The notes: a model not told the origin generated them from the sequence alone. A stretch of 64,000 nt of DNA from UBA12545 sp051024685 (GCA_051024685.1 JAZHPA010000001.1:1-64000); one strand, 5' to 3'; positions 34,095-43,060 are shown, counted from the first letter of the stretch. Translations and numbers: made by a program.

Positions 34095-35171
34095 TCAGGG
34101 GTAAACCCGGGGCCTTTCTTCTCCCCGTAGTACCCGCAACGCCCCCTCCACCATGGCCCGCATTTCTTCCTCGCCGGGATATACGAGGACAGGGGCAATC
34201 CACTCAGTCCGCCCGCGGACCCATCCCGTGAAGAGTTCCGAGAAGGCCAGACCACCGGTAAGCACAATGTAATCCACCTGACCGGCAAGAACGCAGGCCA
34301 TGCCGCCGATCTCCTTGGCCACCTGGTAGGCCATGGCCTCGAATACTAATTGAGCCTGCTCATCGCCGCACTTTACCCGTTTCTCGACCTCTGAGGCATC
34401 GTTGGTTCCCAAATAGGCCACCAGGCCGCCTTGGCCCACCAATTTACGGTCCAGTTCTCTGGCGGTGTACTTGCCGCTATAACACAGTTGTATGAGCCTG
34501 CGCACAGGTACGTGACCTGAACGTTCAGGTGAAAAGGGCCCTTCTTCAGTGGCGTTAGTGCCGTCAATGAAACGACCACGCCTACTGGCCACCACCGAGA
34601 TGCCGCCACCGAGGTGGGCCAAAATAAGATTGAGATCTTCAAATTGGCGGCCGACATCGGTCGCCATACGCCGACCTACTGCCTTGAGGTTGAGGGCGTG
34701 CAGTATGCTCCGGCGTGGCAACTCTGGCAGGCCCGAGAGCCTGGCCAAGGGCTCAAATTCATCGACGGATGGCGGATCGACGAAAAAGGAAGGGACGCCG
34801 TACTTATCCGCGATACCCTTGGCCAACCGCACTCCCAGATTGCTGGCATGCTGACCTTGAACACCGGTGATGGCATCCTCTATGACCCGCTCATCGATAA
34901 GGTATACGCCGCCCTCCACGGGTTTGAGTAGACCACCACGACCAACTACGGCCGACAATTTTGCCAGGTCAAAACCAAATTTGGCCAGGCATTCAAGGAC
35001 TTTCTCCTTCCGGTATTCGTACTGGACCGATATGTCCCCGCCGAAATTGGCCAGTTCCCGAGCAGAATGATATACGGTTTTTTGAAAGATAGGTTTCTCG
35101 TTTTCGTAGACGGCTATCTTCGTCGAAGTCGAGCCCGGGTTGATGGCCAGGATATAGAATACAGCCTTCAC
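34095..35171 (-). CDS. buk: Butyrate kinase
   Basis: Makes ATP from butyryl (or branched-chain acyl) phosphate. The 358-residue acetokinase-family protein has AINPGSTSTKIAVYENEK at the start, VVGRGGLLKPVEGGVYLID, the HLGGGISVVASRRGRFID block and YIVLTGGLAFSELF. A GTG start at 35171. It is the last gene of module B, after a 2-oxoacid:ferredoxin oxidoreductase. Acyl-CoA from that enzyme would need a phosphotransbutyrylase to feed it; no ptb is seen in this window. Use of isobutyryl or isovaleryl phosphate is plausible from context. Confidence 0.92.
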   Translation of the reverse strand: MKAVFYILAINPGSTSTKIAVYENEKPIFQKTVYHSARELANFGGDISVQYEYRKEKVLECLAKFGFDLAKLSAVVGRGGLLKPVEGGVYLIDERVIEDAITGVQGQHASNLGVRLAKGIADKYGVPSFFVDPPSVDEFEPLARLSGLPELPRRSILHALNLKAVGRRMATDVGRQFEDLNLILAHLGGGISVVASRRGRFIDGTNATEEGPFSPERSGHVPVRRLIQLCYSGKYTARELDRKLVGQGGLVAYLGTNDASEVEKRVKCGDEQAQLVFEAMAYQVAKEIGGMACVLAGQVDYIVLTGGLAFSELFTGWVRGRTEWIAPVLVYPGEEEMRAMVEGALRVLRGEERPRVYP

Positions 35172-35189
35172 ATTCCCTCACCAATCCGG

Positions 35190-35744
35190 TCAACCGTAGT
35201 ACCCAGAGGCCAGGACCATCTCAATTCCCCGGTTCAGTGCCTTCTCATTGAGGGGGACAAGGTCCTGCCGATGTCCCGTGAGCATGTGCCTAAGCGCCTG
35301 TACGATAGAAGCCTTGCACACGCAGCGGGTGGCCCCCAGGAAGGCGCCCAGGGCTACCATGTTGGCCACACGAGAATCGCCAACTTTGACTGCTACGTCG
35401 TTAGCAGGCACCTCAAGCACTTTAACGTCCTCTCGTTTGACCTGGCGGTGGACAAGGGAACGGTTGACTACTATGAGTCCCCCCGGCCGGACGCTGCCCT
35501 CAAATTTGTCCAGGGAAGGCCCATTCATGGCGATGATCGCGGTAGGCTCGGCTACAACCGGCGACCCAACTTCCCGGTCGGATACCAATACCGAACAATT
35601 GGCTGTACCACCGCGCATCTCTGGCCCGTAGGACGGCATCCATGAAACGTTTTTGCCTTCTAACATGCCGGCGTAAGCCAGCAGTTCGCCAATAAGCATG
35701 ACGCCCTGGCCGCCGAAACCAGCTATGATAACTTCATGGGTCAC
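35190..35744 (-). CDS. vorC: 2-oxoacid:ferredoxin oxidoreductase gamma subunit
   Basis: The 184-residue gamma domain of a 2-oxoacid:acceptor oxidoreductase, with HEVIIAGFGGQGVMLIGELLAYAG at the start and SWMPSYGPEMRGGTANCSVLVSD, the CoA-side loop. Its start overlaps the beta-subunit stop (ATGA-type, 4 bp). The subunit order delta-alpha-beta-gamma in separate genes is typical of Vor/Kor-type enzymes. Confidence 0.92.
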   Translation of the reverse strand: MTHEVIIAGFGGQGVMLIGELLAYAGMLEGKNVSWMPSYGPEMRGGTANCSVLVSDREVGSPVVAEPTAIIAMNGPSLDKFEGSVRPGGLIVVNRSLVHRQVKREDVKVLEVPANDVAVKVGDSRVANMVALGAFLGATRCVCKASIVQALRHMLTGHRQDLVPLNEKALNRGIEMVLASGYYG

Positions 35745-36496
35745 TGCTGGGCCGGCACCTCCCCGCCACCTTTAAACTCGCCCAAGGGATAGTAACTGAT
35801 CATATTTTCCTTAACCCATCTCAGGGCTTCTACGGGCGTCATACCCCAGTTGACCGGACAGGTCGACAAAACCTCCACCAGGGAAAACCCCTTGCCTTCC
35901 AGCTGGATTTGAAAGGCTTTCTTAATCGTGCGCTTGGCCTTAGCCACTGCAGCCGGGTCGGTGACGGTGACGCGCGCAGCATAAGCCGTGCCGTCCAGGG
36001 TGGCGAGCATCTCGCAGACTCGAATCGGGTAGCCGTCCCGTCCTGCCTTCCGGCCACCCGGGGCAGTAGTGGCCGGCTGGCCCACAAGGGTAGTGGGCGC
36101 CATCTGGCCACCGGTCATACCGTAAATGGCGTTATTGACGAAAATAACAGTGATATTTTCCCCCCTTGCAGCAGCATGGACGATCTCCGCAGTTCCGATG
36201 GAGGCTAAATCCCCGTCCCCCTGGTAAGTAAAAACCACATTGTTGGGCAAAACCCGCTTTATGCCTGTGGCAACAGCCGGAGCCCGGCCATGGGCTGCCT
36301 CTTGCATGTCTAAATTGAAATACTTATGGGATAGGACCGAGCAGCCCACGGAGGCTACGCCGACGGTCCGATCCTGCACCCCCAACTCTTCTATAACCTC
36401 GGCTACCAGGCGGTGAATAATGCCGTGGGTGCACCCCGGACAATAGTGGGTGGGGACGTCCGTAAGAGTTCCGGGCTTTTCAAAGACAGTTTTCAT
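35741..36496 (-). CDS. vorA: 2-oxoacid:ferredoxin oxidoreductase beta subunit (TPP)
   Basis: A TPP-binding subunit of 251 residues. CPGCTHGIIHRLVAEV is near the start, TPP-motif GDGDLASIGTAEIVHAAARG continues to VIFVNNAIYGMTGGQMAPTT, and CPVNWGMTPVEALRW is near the end. It lacks extra ferredoxin domains; the Fe-S clusters are on the delta subunit. It overlaps the alpha-subunit stop by one base. The substrate is likely a branched-chain 2-oxoacid or 2-oxoglutarate; choosing between Vor and Kor needs a tree. Confidence 0.92.
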   Translation of the reverse strand: MKTVFEKPGTLTDVPTHYCPGCTHGIIHRLVAEVIEELGVQDRTVGVASVGCSVLSHKYFNLDMQEAAHGRAPAVATGIKRVLPNNVVFTYQGDGDLASIGTAEIVHAAARGENITVIFVNNAIYGMTGGQMAPTTLVGQPATTAPGGRKAGRDGYPIRVCEMLATLDGTAYAARVTVTDPAAVAKAKRTIKKAFQIQLEGKGFSLVEVLSTCPVNWGMTPVEALRWVKENMISYYPLGEFKGGGEVPAQQ

Positions 36497-37548
36497 CAGC
36501 AGTTACCCCTCCCCAGGAGCTTGCGCACTTCCCCGACGATGGCAGCCGGTGTCGGCATCATGCCACCAGCGCGGCCGTAGAATGCCACTTCACCCCGACC
36601 GTTTATTACCAGGCGGACGTCTTCCACCATCTGGCCATAATTCATCTCCACCACCAGAAACTTCTTAATGCCCAGGGCCAGAGCCTCCTCAAAGGGCTGT
36701 TCGGGGAAGGGCCAGGCGGTTATGGGCCGGATAAGGCCCATTTTCAGGCCCTCGGCACGCCCTTTGTCCATGGCATTACGGCATATACGGGCAGTGGTAC
36801 CGTAAGCCACCAGGGCTACATCCGCATCATCAAGGTTAGCGGTCTCCCAGCGTTTCTCGCGGGCCGAAATCTCGGCGTATTTTTTCTGCAGCCTCAGGTT
36901 AAGCTTTTCCAGCTCCTCCGGCTCCAGGTAGAGGGAATTAATGACGTTGCGCGGCCGGTCTCCCTTCCAGCCTGTAGTAGCCCACGGCCTAAAAGGCTTT
37001 TCGGTAACAGGCTCATCGATAAAACTTACCGGCTCCATGGCTTGCCCCAGGACCGCATCGGCTAGAAGCATTACCGGGTTGCGGTACCGGTCGGCCAGAT
37101 CGAAGGCCAGGCGGGTCAAATTGACCATCTCCTGGATGGAAGCTGGTAGAAGGACGATCAGGTGATAATCGCCATGGCCACCACCCTTGGTGGCCTGGAA
37201 ATAATCGCTCTGCGCCGCCTGGATGCCCCCCAAGCCCGGTCCGCCGCGAGCCATATTGACGATGACCGCCGGCAATTCGGCGGCAGCCAGGTAAGATATA
37301 CCCTCCTGCATAAGGCTGATCCCCGGGCTAGACGAGGAAGTCATAACCCGGGCGCCAGCGCCGGAAGCCCCGTAAATCATGTTAATGGCCGCAACTTCGC
37401 TTTCGGCCTGGACAAAGGTGCCGCCGACCTCGGGCAGCTTACGGGACATATATTCCGGAATTTCATTTTGGGGTGTGATGGGATAACCCGCAAAGAAACG
37501 GCAACCGGCCCGAATAGCCGCTTCTGCTATGGCTTCATTTCCTTTCAT
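36496..37548 (-). CDS. vorB: 2-oxoacid:ferredoxin oxidoreductase alpha subunit
   Basis: About 350 residues. It starts MKGNEAIAEAAIRAGCRFFA and has GYPITPQNEIPEYMSRKLPE, QAESEVAAINMIYGASGAGAR and TSSSSPGISLMQEGISYLAA. I chose ATG 37548 because GAGAGGAGATTA precedes it directly; a frame to 37638 overlaps the delta subunit and is rejected. Together the four subunits oxidise a 2-oxoacid to acyl-CoA and reduce ferredoxin. Confidence 0.92.
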   Translation of the reverse strand: MKGNEAIAEAAIRAGCRFFAGYPITPQNEIPEYMSRKLPEVGGTFVQAESEVAAINMIYGASGAGARVMTSSSSPGISLMQEGISYLAAAELPAVIVNMARGGPGLGGIQAAQSDYFQATKGGGHGDYHLIVLLPASIQEMVNLTRLAFDLADRYRNPVMLLADAVLGQAMEPVSFIDEPVTEKPFRPWATTGWKGDRPRNVINSLYLEPEELEKLNLRLQKKYAEISAREKRWETANLDDADVALVAYGTTARICRNAMDKGRAEGLKMGLIRPITAWPFPEQPFEEALALGIKKFLVVEMNYGQMVEDVRLVINGRGEVAFYGRAGGMMPTPAAIVGEVRKLLGRGNC

Positions 37549-37558
37549 TAATCTCCTC

Positions 37559-37789
37559 TCACCCATTGCGCCTAACTGCCCCCTCCTGGCGGTATACGGA
37601 AATTGCCACCTCCGGGCACATCTGCGCGCAGAACCCACAGGCTATACATTTATCCTGTTCGGTTACATTAGCCGGGTAAAACCCTTTGGAGTTCATCCGG
37701 TCCCTGGCCAGCTGGATAATTTTCTTAGGGCAGAAGGCCACACACAGCTCGCAGCCCTTGCAGCGTTCCTCGTCGAACCTAACGGACAA
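37559..37789 (-). CDS. vorD: 2-oxoacid:ferredoxin oxidoreductase delta subunit (2[4Fe-4S])
   Basis: A 76-residue ferredoxin-type subunit with two [4Fe-4S] motifs, CKGCELCVAFCP and CIACGFCAQMCP. I chose TTG 37789 (AGGGGGA six bases upstream); it gives the normal size for this subunit, whereas the open frame to 37840 adds an atypical Gly/Ala-rich N-terminus. It is the first gene of the four-subunit set. The 215 bp up to the leucine-type dehydrogenase gene have no clear feature. Confidence 0.88.
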   Translation of the reverse strand: MSVRFDEERCKGCELCVAFCPKKIIQLARDRMNSKGFYPANVTEQDKCIACGFCAQMCPEVAISVYRQEGAVRRNG

Positions 37790-38004
37790 ACTAGTTCCCC
37801 CTTTTCCCGAGCCCTTTGCAGCAGCTTGACCAGGCCACAACCCGAGACTTCAGCCATCGAAAAAGGGAGAAACTCTTGGGTCTCCTTGGCCTGGTCCGGA
37901 TACCCCGGTGGCTTCAGCTATCAATAGAGGCGCTTAAACCCTACCCATAAGTGCTAATACCTAGAACCTCGTCCCGGTCCCGGGCCAACGGAAAGAGACC
38001 GGTG

Positions 38005-39066
38005 CTATCGCGGAATATAAATGTGGTGGAGGCCATGGATGCGCGCGATCCGTTCTTCGGCCATACGGTCAGCGGCAACGTGGGTAGGAATGTTTTGTTC
38101 TTCGGCTATCTTAAATACCTGGAGGACTCTGTCGTAGATGCCGGAAGCCCTCTTCAGGGCCCGCTCCCGGTTGTAGCCTCGCAACTCCTCGGCGATATTG
38201 ATTACACCGCCTGCGTTAACGATATAGTCCGGGGCATACAAAATGCCCTTTTCGTGGAGGATATCACCGTGTCTCTCTTCCTTAAGCTGGTTGTTAGCAG
38301 CCCCTACGATGGCTTTACATTTGAACTGGGGAATAGTCTGGTCGTTAATGGTTCCGCCCAGGGCGTTTGGGGAGTAAATGTCGCATTCAACCCCGTAGAT
38401 CTCTTCTGGCGCTACAGCGGTAGCTTTAAATTCTCTAACAACCCGATCCACTGCTTCGGGGTCAAGATCAGTCACGAGGAGCCTCGCTCCTTCCTCTGCC
38501 AGGTAGCGACATAAGGCATACCCCACATGCCCCAGGCCCTGAACAGCCACTACCTTACCTTTAAGGGAGTCGTTTCCCCAGGCAACAAGAGCAGTAGCTT
38601 TCATCCCCATGTACGTTCCATAGGCTGTAACAGGGGAGGGATCGCCGCTCAGCCCGGCCAGACCGGCCACATATTTTGTTTCCATGCGGACATATTCCAT
38701 GTCGTCTACACAAGTGCCCACGTCTTCAGCCGTAATATAGCGACCACCTAGGGTATCAACGAAGCGGCCGAAGGCACGGAAGAGTTCCTCACTCTTGTCC
38801 TTCTTCGGGTTGCCGATGATAACCGCCTTCCCCCCGCCGAGGTTGAGACCCGCGGCAGCGTTCTTGTAGGTCATACCACGGGCCAAGCGGAGAGCATCTA
38901 GAACCGCTTCGTCCTCACTAGCATAGGGCCACATACGCAATCCCCCCAGGGCAGGCCCCAGGGTAGTATCGTGAATGCAAATAACGGCCTTAAGACCGCT
39001 GGTCCGGTCGTGGCACACTACTAGTTGTTCGTACCCGTATTGTTCCATATACTTGAAGATTTCCAT
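38005..39066 (-). CDS. ldh (leuDH): Leucine-type amino-acid dehydrogenase (Glu/Leu/Phe/Val family)
   Basis: NAD-dependent reversible oxidative deamination of branched-chain amino acids. The 353-residue protein begins MEIFKYMEQYGYEQLVVCHD, with the catalytic-Lys motif GMTYKNAAAGLNLGGGKAVI, the dinucleotide motif VAVQGLGHVGYALCRYLAEEG and IVGAANNQL. I chose ATG 39066 (GGAGGTTG upstream) over the frame to 39111. The 2-oxoacid it makes is a natural substrate for the neighbouring Vor-type enzyme. Leu, Val and Phe preferences cannot be separated by eye. Confidence 0.9.
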   Translation of the reverse strand: MEIFKYMEQYGYEQLVVCHDRTSGLKAVICIHDTTLGPALGGLRMWPYASEDEAVLDALRLARGMTYKNAAAGLNLGGGKAVIIGNPKKDKSEELFRAFGRFVDTLGGRYITAEDVGTCVDDMEYVRMETKYVAGLAGLSGDPSPVTAYGTYMGMKATALVAWGNDSLKGKVVAVQGLGHVGYALCRYLAEEGARLLVTDLDPEAVDRVVREFKATAVAPEEIYGVECDIYSPNALGGTINDQTIPQFKCKAIVGAANNQLKEERHGDILHEKGILYAPDYIVNAGGVINIAEELRGYNRERALKRASGIYDRVLQVFKIAEEQNIPTHVAADRMAEERIARIHGLHHIYIPR

Positions 39067-39223
39067 AAAGTTCAACCTCCGTATAGGTATGGCTGCCGAA
39101 GTTGTGCCCACAGTTAACAGGCTGCCGGCAGCGCCCCTTTGAAGCCATAGGAGGATCCATTTATACCCCGATCCTACGTCATTGCCATAAAAATCTCAGA
39201 AAACCTTAGGCTTTGACGCCTTC

Positions 39224-40339
39224 TTAGAGAACTTCCTTCAACTCATAGAAAGGTAGGCCCACTGCTTCGGCTACACCCTTGCACGTGACTTTACCGTTGA
39301 TTACATTAACCCCTGCCGCCAAACCCGGGTTCTCCTGTATGGCCCGCAAATACCCCTTGTTGGCTATTTCGAGGACGTAGGGCAACGTCACGTTAGTAAG
39401 GGCAAAAGTAGAAGTACGGGGAACCGCGCCCGGTATATTGGCTACCGAGTAATGCACTACGCCGTGTTTTATATAGGTGGGTTCAGCATGGGTGGTCACC
39501 CGGTCGATGGTGGCGATGCACCCGCCCTGGTCTATGGCCACATCTACGACCACGGACCCGGGTTTCATGGCTTTGATCATTTCCTCCGTCACCACCCGGG
39601 GCGCCCTGGCGCCGGGGATGAGCACTGCCCCGATCAGCAGATCAGCCCCTTTAACCGCTTCCGCCAGGTTGTAGCTATTGGACATCAGGGTCTCTACGCG
39701 GCCCTGGAAAATATCATCCAGGTATCTCAACCTTTCGGCATTGATGTCCAGGATGGTAACCCGTGCCCCCATACCCACAGCAATCTTGGCGGCATTGGTG
39801 CCGACCACTCCGCCGCCGACGATGGTCACTGAGGCCGGAGGAACACCCGGAACACCACCCAGAAGCAGCCCGGCACCGCCGCTATGCTTTTCCAACAAGT
39901 GAGCCCCAATCTGCACCGCCATCCTTCCTGCCACTTCGCTCATGGGGGTAAGCAAAGGGAGGCTTCCATCGGGTGCAGTCACCGTTTCGTAGGCGATGGC
40001 TACTACGCCCTTTTCAACTAGGCACTTGGTCAGAGGGGCATCCGCGGCCAGGTGAAGGTAGGTGAACAATACTTGCCCTTCCCGAAACAGCGGATATTCC
40101 GCCGGCAAGGGTTCTTTCACCTTCACCACCATGTCTGCCCGCCCATACACTTCTTCAGCGGAGTCAACAATTTCGGCTCCAGCTCTGATATATTCCTCAT
40201 CGGTTATACCGCTGCCCAACCCCGCCGAACTCTCTACCAGGACCCGATGCCCCGCCTGCACCAGGGCCATAACACCGGCAGGGACCATACCCACCCGGTT
40301 CTCGCTATTCTTAATCTCCTTAGGAACTCCGACAATCAT
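39224..40339 (-). CDS. ald: Alanine dehydrogenase
   Basis: NAD-dependent L-alanine to pyruvate plus ammonium. The 371-residue length is typical. MIVGVPKEIKNSENRVGMVP opens the protein, VKVKEPLPAEYPLF carries the pyruvate-binding Lys, and VTIVGGGVVGTNAAKIAVGMG is the Rossmann motif; the catalytic His is in LFTYLHLAAD. The ATG has GAGAAGGA upstream. In module B it probably regenerates pyruvate and NADH, or works as amino sink for the class-V aminotransferase. Confidence 0.94.
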   Translation of the reverse strand: MIVGVPKEIKNSENRVGMVPAGVMALVQAGHRVLVESSAGLGSGITDEEYIRAGAEIVDSAEEVYGRADMVVKVKEPLPAEYPLFREGQVLFTYLHLAADAPLTKCLVEKGVVAIAYETVTAPDGSLPLLTPMSEVAGRMAVQIGAHLLEKHSGGAGLLLGGVPGVPPASVTIVGGGVVGTNAAKIAVGMGARVTILDINAERLRYLDDIFQGRVETLMSNSYNLAEAVKGADLLIGAVLIPGARAPRVVTEEMIKAMKPGSVVVDVAIDQGGCIATIDRVTTHAEPTYIKHGVVHYSVANIPGAVPRTSTFALTNVTLPYVLEIANKGYLRAIQENPGLAAGVNVINGKVTCKGVAEAVGLPFYELKEVL

Positions 40340-40371
40340 TTATCCTTCTCGCCTCACTTATTAGTAGTCTG

Positions 40372-40406
40372 GGGTGAGGCCTCCTGGTAGCAAGGCGGCC
40401 TCACCC
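40372..40406. terminator. 10-bp hairpin upstream of ald
   Basis: GGGTGAGGCC (40372-40381) pairs with GGCCTCACCC (40397-40406). On the leftward strand it lies after the UroD-like remnant and about 33 bp before the ald start, with no T-run, so it may be a weak terminator or an mRNA 5' structure. Confidence 0.45.
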
Positions 40407-40415
40407 TCTTTAGGT

Positions 40416-40640
40416 TTACACCTGGCAATCGGGTGACAGCGCCAGGCAAGTTATCGAGCTACCTGTATTTACCATGCTCTTCCCCGGAGGGGCGTCAGGC
40501 TGCACGTTATGCACCGTTGTAAAGGCAAAACCACCGCCCGGCGCCGGCTCATCAATCCGCCGCTTGATTTCGTCCTTCACCTGCCGGGGAGTGCCGTGGC
40601 CCAGCACTTCCCAAGCACTTCCTGATATATTGCTCAGCTT
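40416..40640 (-). pseudogene. 3' remnant of a UroD/MtaA-family methyltransferase-like gene
   Basis: The leftward frame encodes LGHGTPRQVKDEIKRRIDEP, then APGGGFAFTTVHNVQPDAPP and GKSMV. This is the C-terminal signature of uroporphyrinogen-decarboxylase-family proteins, such as corrinoid methyltransferases (pattern GTPEEVK..V...I....GGF...P.HN.Q...P). The rest of the ~330-residue protein is absent, so it is a fragment. It lies between the NicX/aminopeptidase-like gene and ald. Confidence 0.7.
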
Positions 40641-40663
40641 TATAAATGCGGAGCGCCACCTGC

Positions 40664-41629
40664 TTATCTAAGTAGCAATTTGCCTTCCTTAATTACCACC
40701 TCTCCGTCCACCTCAACGGTCGGGTTAAGGATCAGACCGTCCAGGTGGATACCGGCTTCAACGGTCCCGCCGAAACCTTTGTTATCCCCGAAGGCAATAT
40801 GAACGGTTCTCACGGCCTTCTCGTCTTCCAAAATGTTGCCGCTCACAATAGCCCTTTCGTTGGTGCCAATACCCAGTTCGGCCAGAGTGGTGCCCGCCTC
40901 ACCGCACTTGGTCAGAGACTCCCACAACCACCTCGCGGCCTCTCCGCCTTCCACCCGCACCGCCAAGCCTTCCTTTACCTCGATGACAATAGGCTCCTGC
41001 AGGCGACCCCAGCCCGCCAGGGAACCATCCAGCACTACTATTCCTTCAGCCGACCCTTCTAGCGGAGCTATATACGCTTCCCCCGCGGGAAGGTTGCCCG
41101 AGGCCCCGCGCTGCCGCAGTTCACCTGCATCCATGATCCCGCTACGACCGTTGAGCTTCATGGTAATATCCGTTCCCGCGGGAGAGGTCACGCGGGCCAC
41201 CTCGCCGGCAGTTAATACCTCGGCGTATTTTCTGGTCAGGGAGCGCATGGCTTCATAATCCACGGCCAGAGCCCGCATCATCATTTCTGCGGTAATCATC
41301 GGCATACTGGCTACCCTTGCACCAGCCTCACAGGCTTTCCGGCGGGCTCTGGTGTGGGAGAGGGACCTGGAGGTAGGGAGCAGCAATACATCGGCGGCAG
41401 CCATGGCTGCGGCCACCGCCGCAGGGGGCTCTTCCCCATGCCGGGAGCGCGGCGGGAATTCCATAAAGATGGCCTCGCGCGCCAGTTCCCGGGCCGCCTG
41501 CCAGAAGGCGCCCGCCACCTCTGGCACCGTTCCATCGGTTACCACCAGCGCCGTCTCTGTGTCTTGTAGAGCCATACATTCCAAAAGGGCCCGGCACGCA
41601 ATTTCTTTTAAGTCTACTTTGTTCAACAC
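40664..41629 (-). CDS. NicX/aminopeptidase-T-like protein
   Basis: A 321-residue protein resembling 'leucyl aminopeptidase (aminopeptidase T)' and NicX-type ring-opening enzymes. It has an N-terminal DTETALVVTDG segment and VLLLPTSRSLSHTRARRKAC, and a C-terminal metal site within GTNERAIVSGNILEDEKAVRT, HIAFGDNKGFGG and GIHLDGLI (Glu and His ligands present). Relatives are metallopeptidases or 2,5-dihydroxypyridine dioxygenase; the substrate is unknown. The GTG start has GGGGGGTGAAAG upstream. It follows the MoaD-like gene by 13 bp. Confidence 0.75.
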   Translation of the reverse strand: MLNKVDLKEIACRALLECMALQDTETALVVTDGTVPEVAGAFWQAARELAREAIFMEFPPRSRHGEEPPAAVAAAMAAADVLLLPTSRSLSHTRARRKACEAGARVASMPMITAEMMMRALAVDYEAMRSLTRKYAEVLTAGEVARVTSPAGTDITMKLNGRSGIMDAGELRQRGASGNLPAGEAYIAPLEGSAEGIVVLDGSLAGWGRLQEPIVIEVKEGLAVRVEGGEAARWLWESLTKCGEAGTTLAELGIGTNERAIVSGNILEDEKAVRTVHIAFGDNKGFGGTVEAGIHLDGLILNPTVEVDGEVVIKEGKLLLR

Positions 41630-41642
41630 CTTTCACCCCCCA

Positions 41643-41903
41643 TCAGCCGCCTGCCAGATACGGCACAAAAACTACTGTATCGCCATCCTTGACCACCGTT
41701 TCCAGACCGTCCAGGGTATAGATACTGCGGCCATTCACTATCACTGCTACGGGCAGCCTCCCTCCCGGCCCTTCTACCGCCGGGCCATCCAGGAGTTTAA
41801 CGATCTGCCTTATCGTGCTGCCGGGCTCTATTTCCAGTTCCTCCACAACCTTGCCAAATTTGGCCCTGCTGTCCCCTGCAAACCGCAAGTGAATTTTGGC
41901 CAT
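41643..41903 (-). CDS. MoaD/ThiS-family sulfur carrier, module B
   Basis: An 86-residue beta-grasp protein ending VVFVPYLAGG, with the catalytic Gly-Gly terminus and VIVNGRSIYTLDGLETVVKDGD. It lies between DUF917 and the NicX-like gene, one gene away from the module B AOR. As in module A, it may supply sulfur for the tungstopterin cofactor of that AOR, or act in another thiolation linked to DUF917. Confidence 0.85.
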   Translation of the reverse strand: MAKIHLRFAGDSRAKFGKVVEELEIEPGSTIRQIVKLLDGPAVEGPGGRLPVAVIVNGRSIYTLDGLETVVKDGDTVVFVPYLAGG

Positions 41904-41938
41904 CGCTTCCCTACCCCCAGGTTTAGAGGAATACCCCC

Positions 41939-43060
41939 CTATAGTTGTTCAATAGGCGTATATTCCACCTCCGGATGTCCGTACCGGGCCCCACTGAAGG
42001 CCCGCGCGCCCTGGGGCGTCTTCATGCTTTCCCGCAGCCGCTGGTGGCACGGTACGCCCACCAGGGCCATGGGCTGGCCTTCCTCTATCTCAACGCTCAT
42101 AATCCCCCGACCCGATTTCGGGTCCAACATGCATACCAGATCGGGGAAGACCGCCTTGAGTTGGTCTTTTATCCACAGCACCATGGTCTCATTCTTGATG
42201 ACCATATGGGCCCGGGCACGACCACAGGCGTCCTCGCCGCTCAACCAGACGTTGGTAAGGTAAAAGCCTCCTCTATCTTCCCCTTCCACCTTCTCCACCG
42301 TCCCGCGGAAGAGGAGTTTCCCTCCCATTACCTCAACCACCCGCTGGACGGGGTCCTTCCCTTCATTCCTGGCGGCGATGACCGTCCGGCCGATCTCCAG
42401 GGCTTTGGTAATGGTTCGCGGAACAACGGCCTGCTTTAGTTGAGCCCCGGACATGGGGTAATGGTTGTTGGCACCCAGACCGCCCCCTCGGGTCACCATC
42501 CAGCGGCCTATCTCGTCGGCGAACACCGGCTCTACCTGTTCGGCCACGATGATGGTATTGCCCTGGGCGTCCACCAGAGGCATGGGGGTCAAGGAAACCC
42601 CGTGGCCCAGGAAACTGGTCATCTGGGTCTCCGGAGCCGATCTCCCCAGGGCATCTCCATCCACGGTGGCAATACCCAAACGCGCGGCCAGGGAAAGCAT
42701 TACCGGGGTATTGAGACCGCCTACTTCAAAGGGTACTACGTAGTCCACCCGGCGGTTTAAATACCTCTCCATGGCCCTGGTGGCTTCCAGTAGTTCAAAT
42801 TTCTTTTCCCACCGTTCGAGCAGGTCATGGATGCTCCACTGCTCCAGGGTCTTCACCGAGCCCATAATTCCGCCGCAGACTACCAGGGAATCGTCTGGTA
42901 CCTGGTCGGGATCGACCAGCACCAACTCCCTCCCCTCGGCCAGGTCCTTCTCCAGAATGGCGCGACCCCACTCGGGGTTGCCTCCCCCACCGGTCCCCAG
43001 GATTGCGAGGCCTTCCAGGAGGGGATCAATATCTGCGGGGGTTATCCTATAGCCTGCCAT
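41939..43060 (-). CDS. DUF917 (S-Me-THD-like) family protein, module B
   Basis: A 373-residue paralogue of the module A DUF917 protein; the two are recognisably similar along their whole length (both have LMEGL/LLEGL-AILGTGGGGNP, PFEVGGLNTPV, VDGDALGRSAPETQM and GVSLTPMPLVDAQGNTIIV). The catalytic residues are unknown. It lies 17 bp after the AOR gene and before MoaD. Its coupling to AOR in both modules is the best evidence for a shared pathway. Confidence 0.85.
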   Translation of the reverse strand: MAGYRITPADIDPLLEGLAILGTGGGGNPEWGRAILEKDLAEGRELVLVDPDQVPDDSLVVCGGIMGSVKTLEQWSIHDLLERWEKKFELLEATRAMERYLNRRVDYVVPFEVGGLNTPVMLSLAARLGIATVDGDALGRSAPETQMTSFLGHGVSLTPMPLVDAQGNTIIVAEQVEPVFADEIGRWMVTRGGGLGANNHYPMSGAQLKQAVVPRTITKALEIGRTVIAARNEGKDPVQRVVEVMGGKLLFRGTVEKVEGEDRGGFYLTNVWLSGEDACGRARAHMVIKNETMVLWIKDQLKAVFPDLVCMLDPKSGRGIMSVEIEEGQPMALVGVPCHQRLRESMKTPQGARAFSGARYGHPEVEYTPIEQL

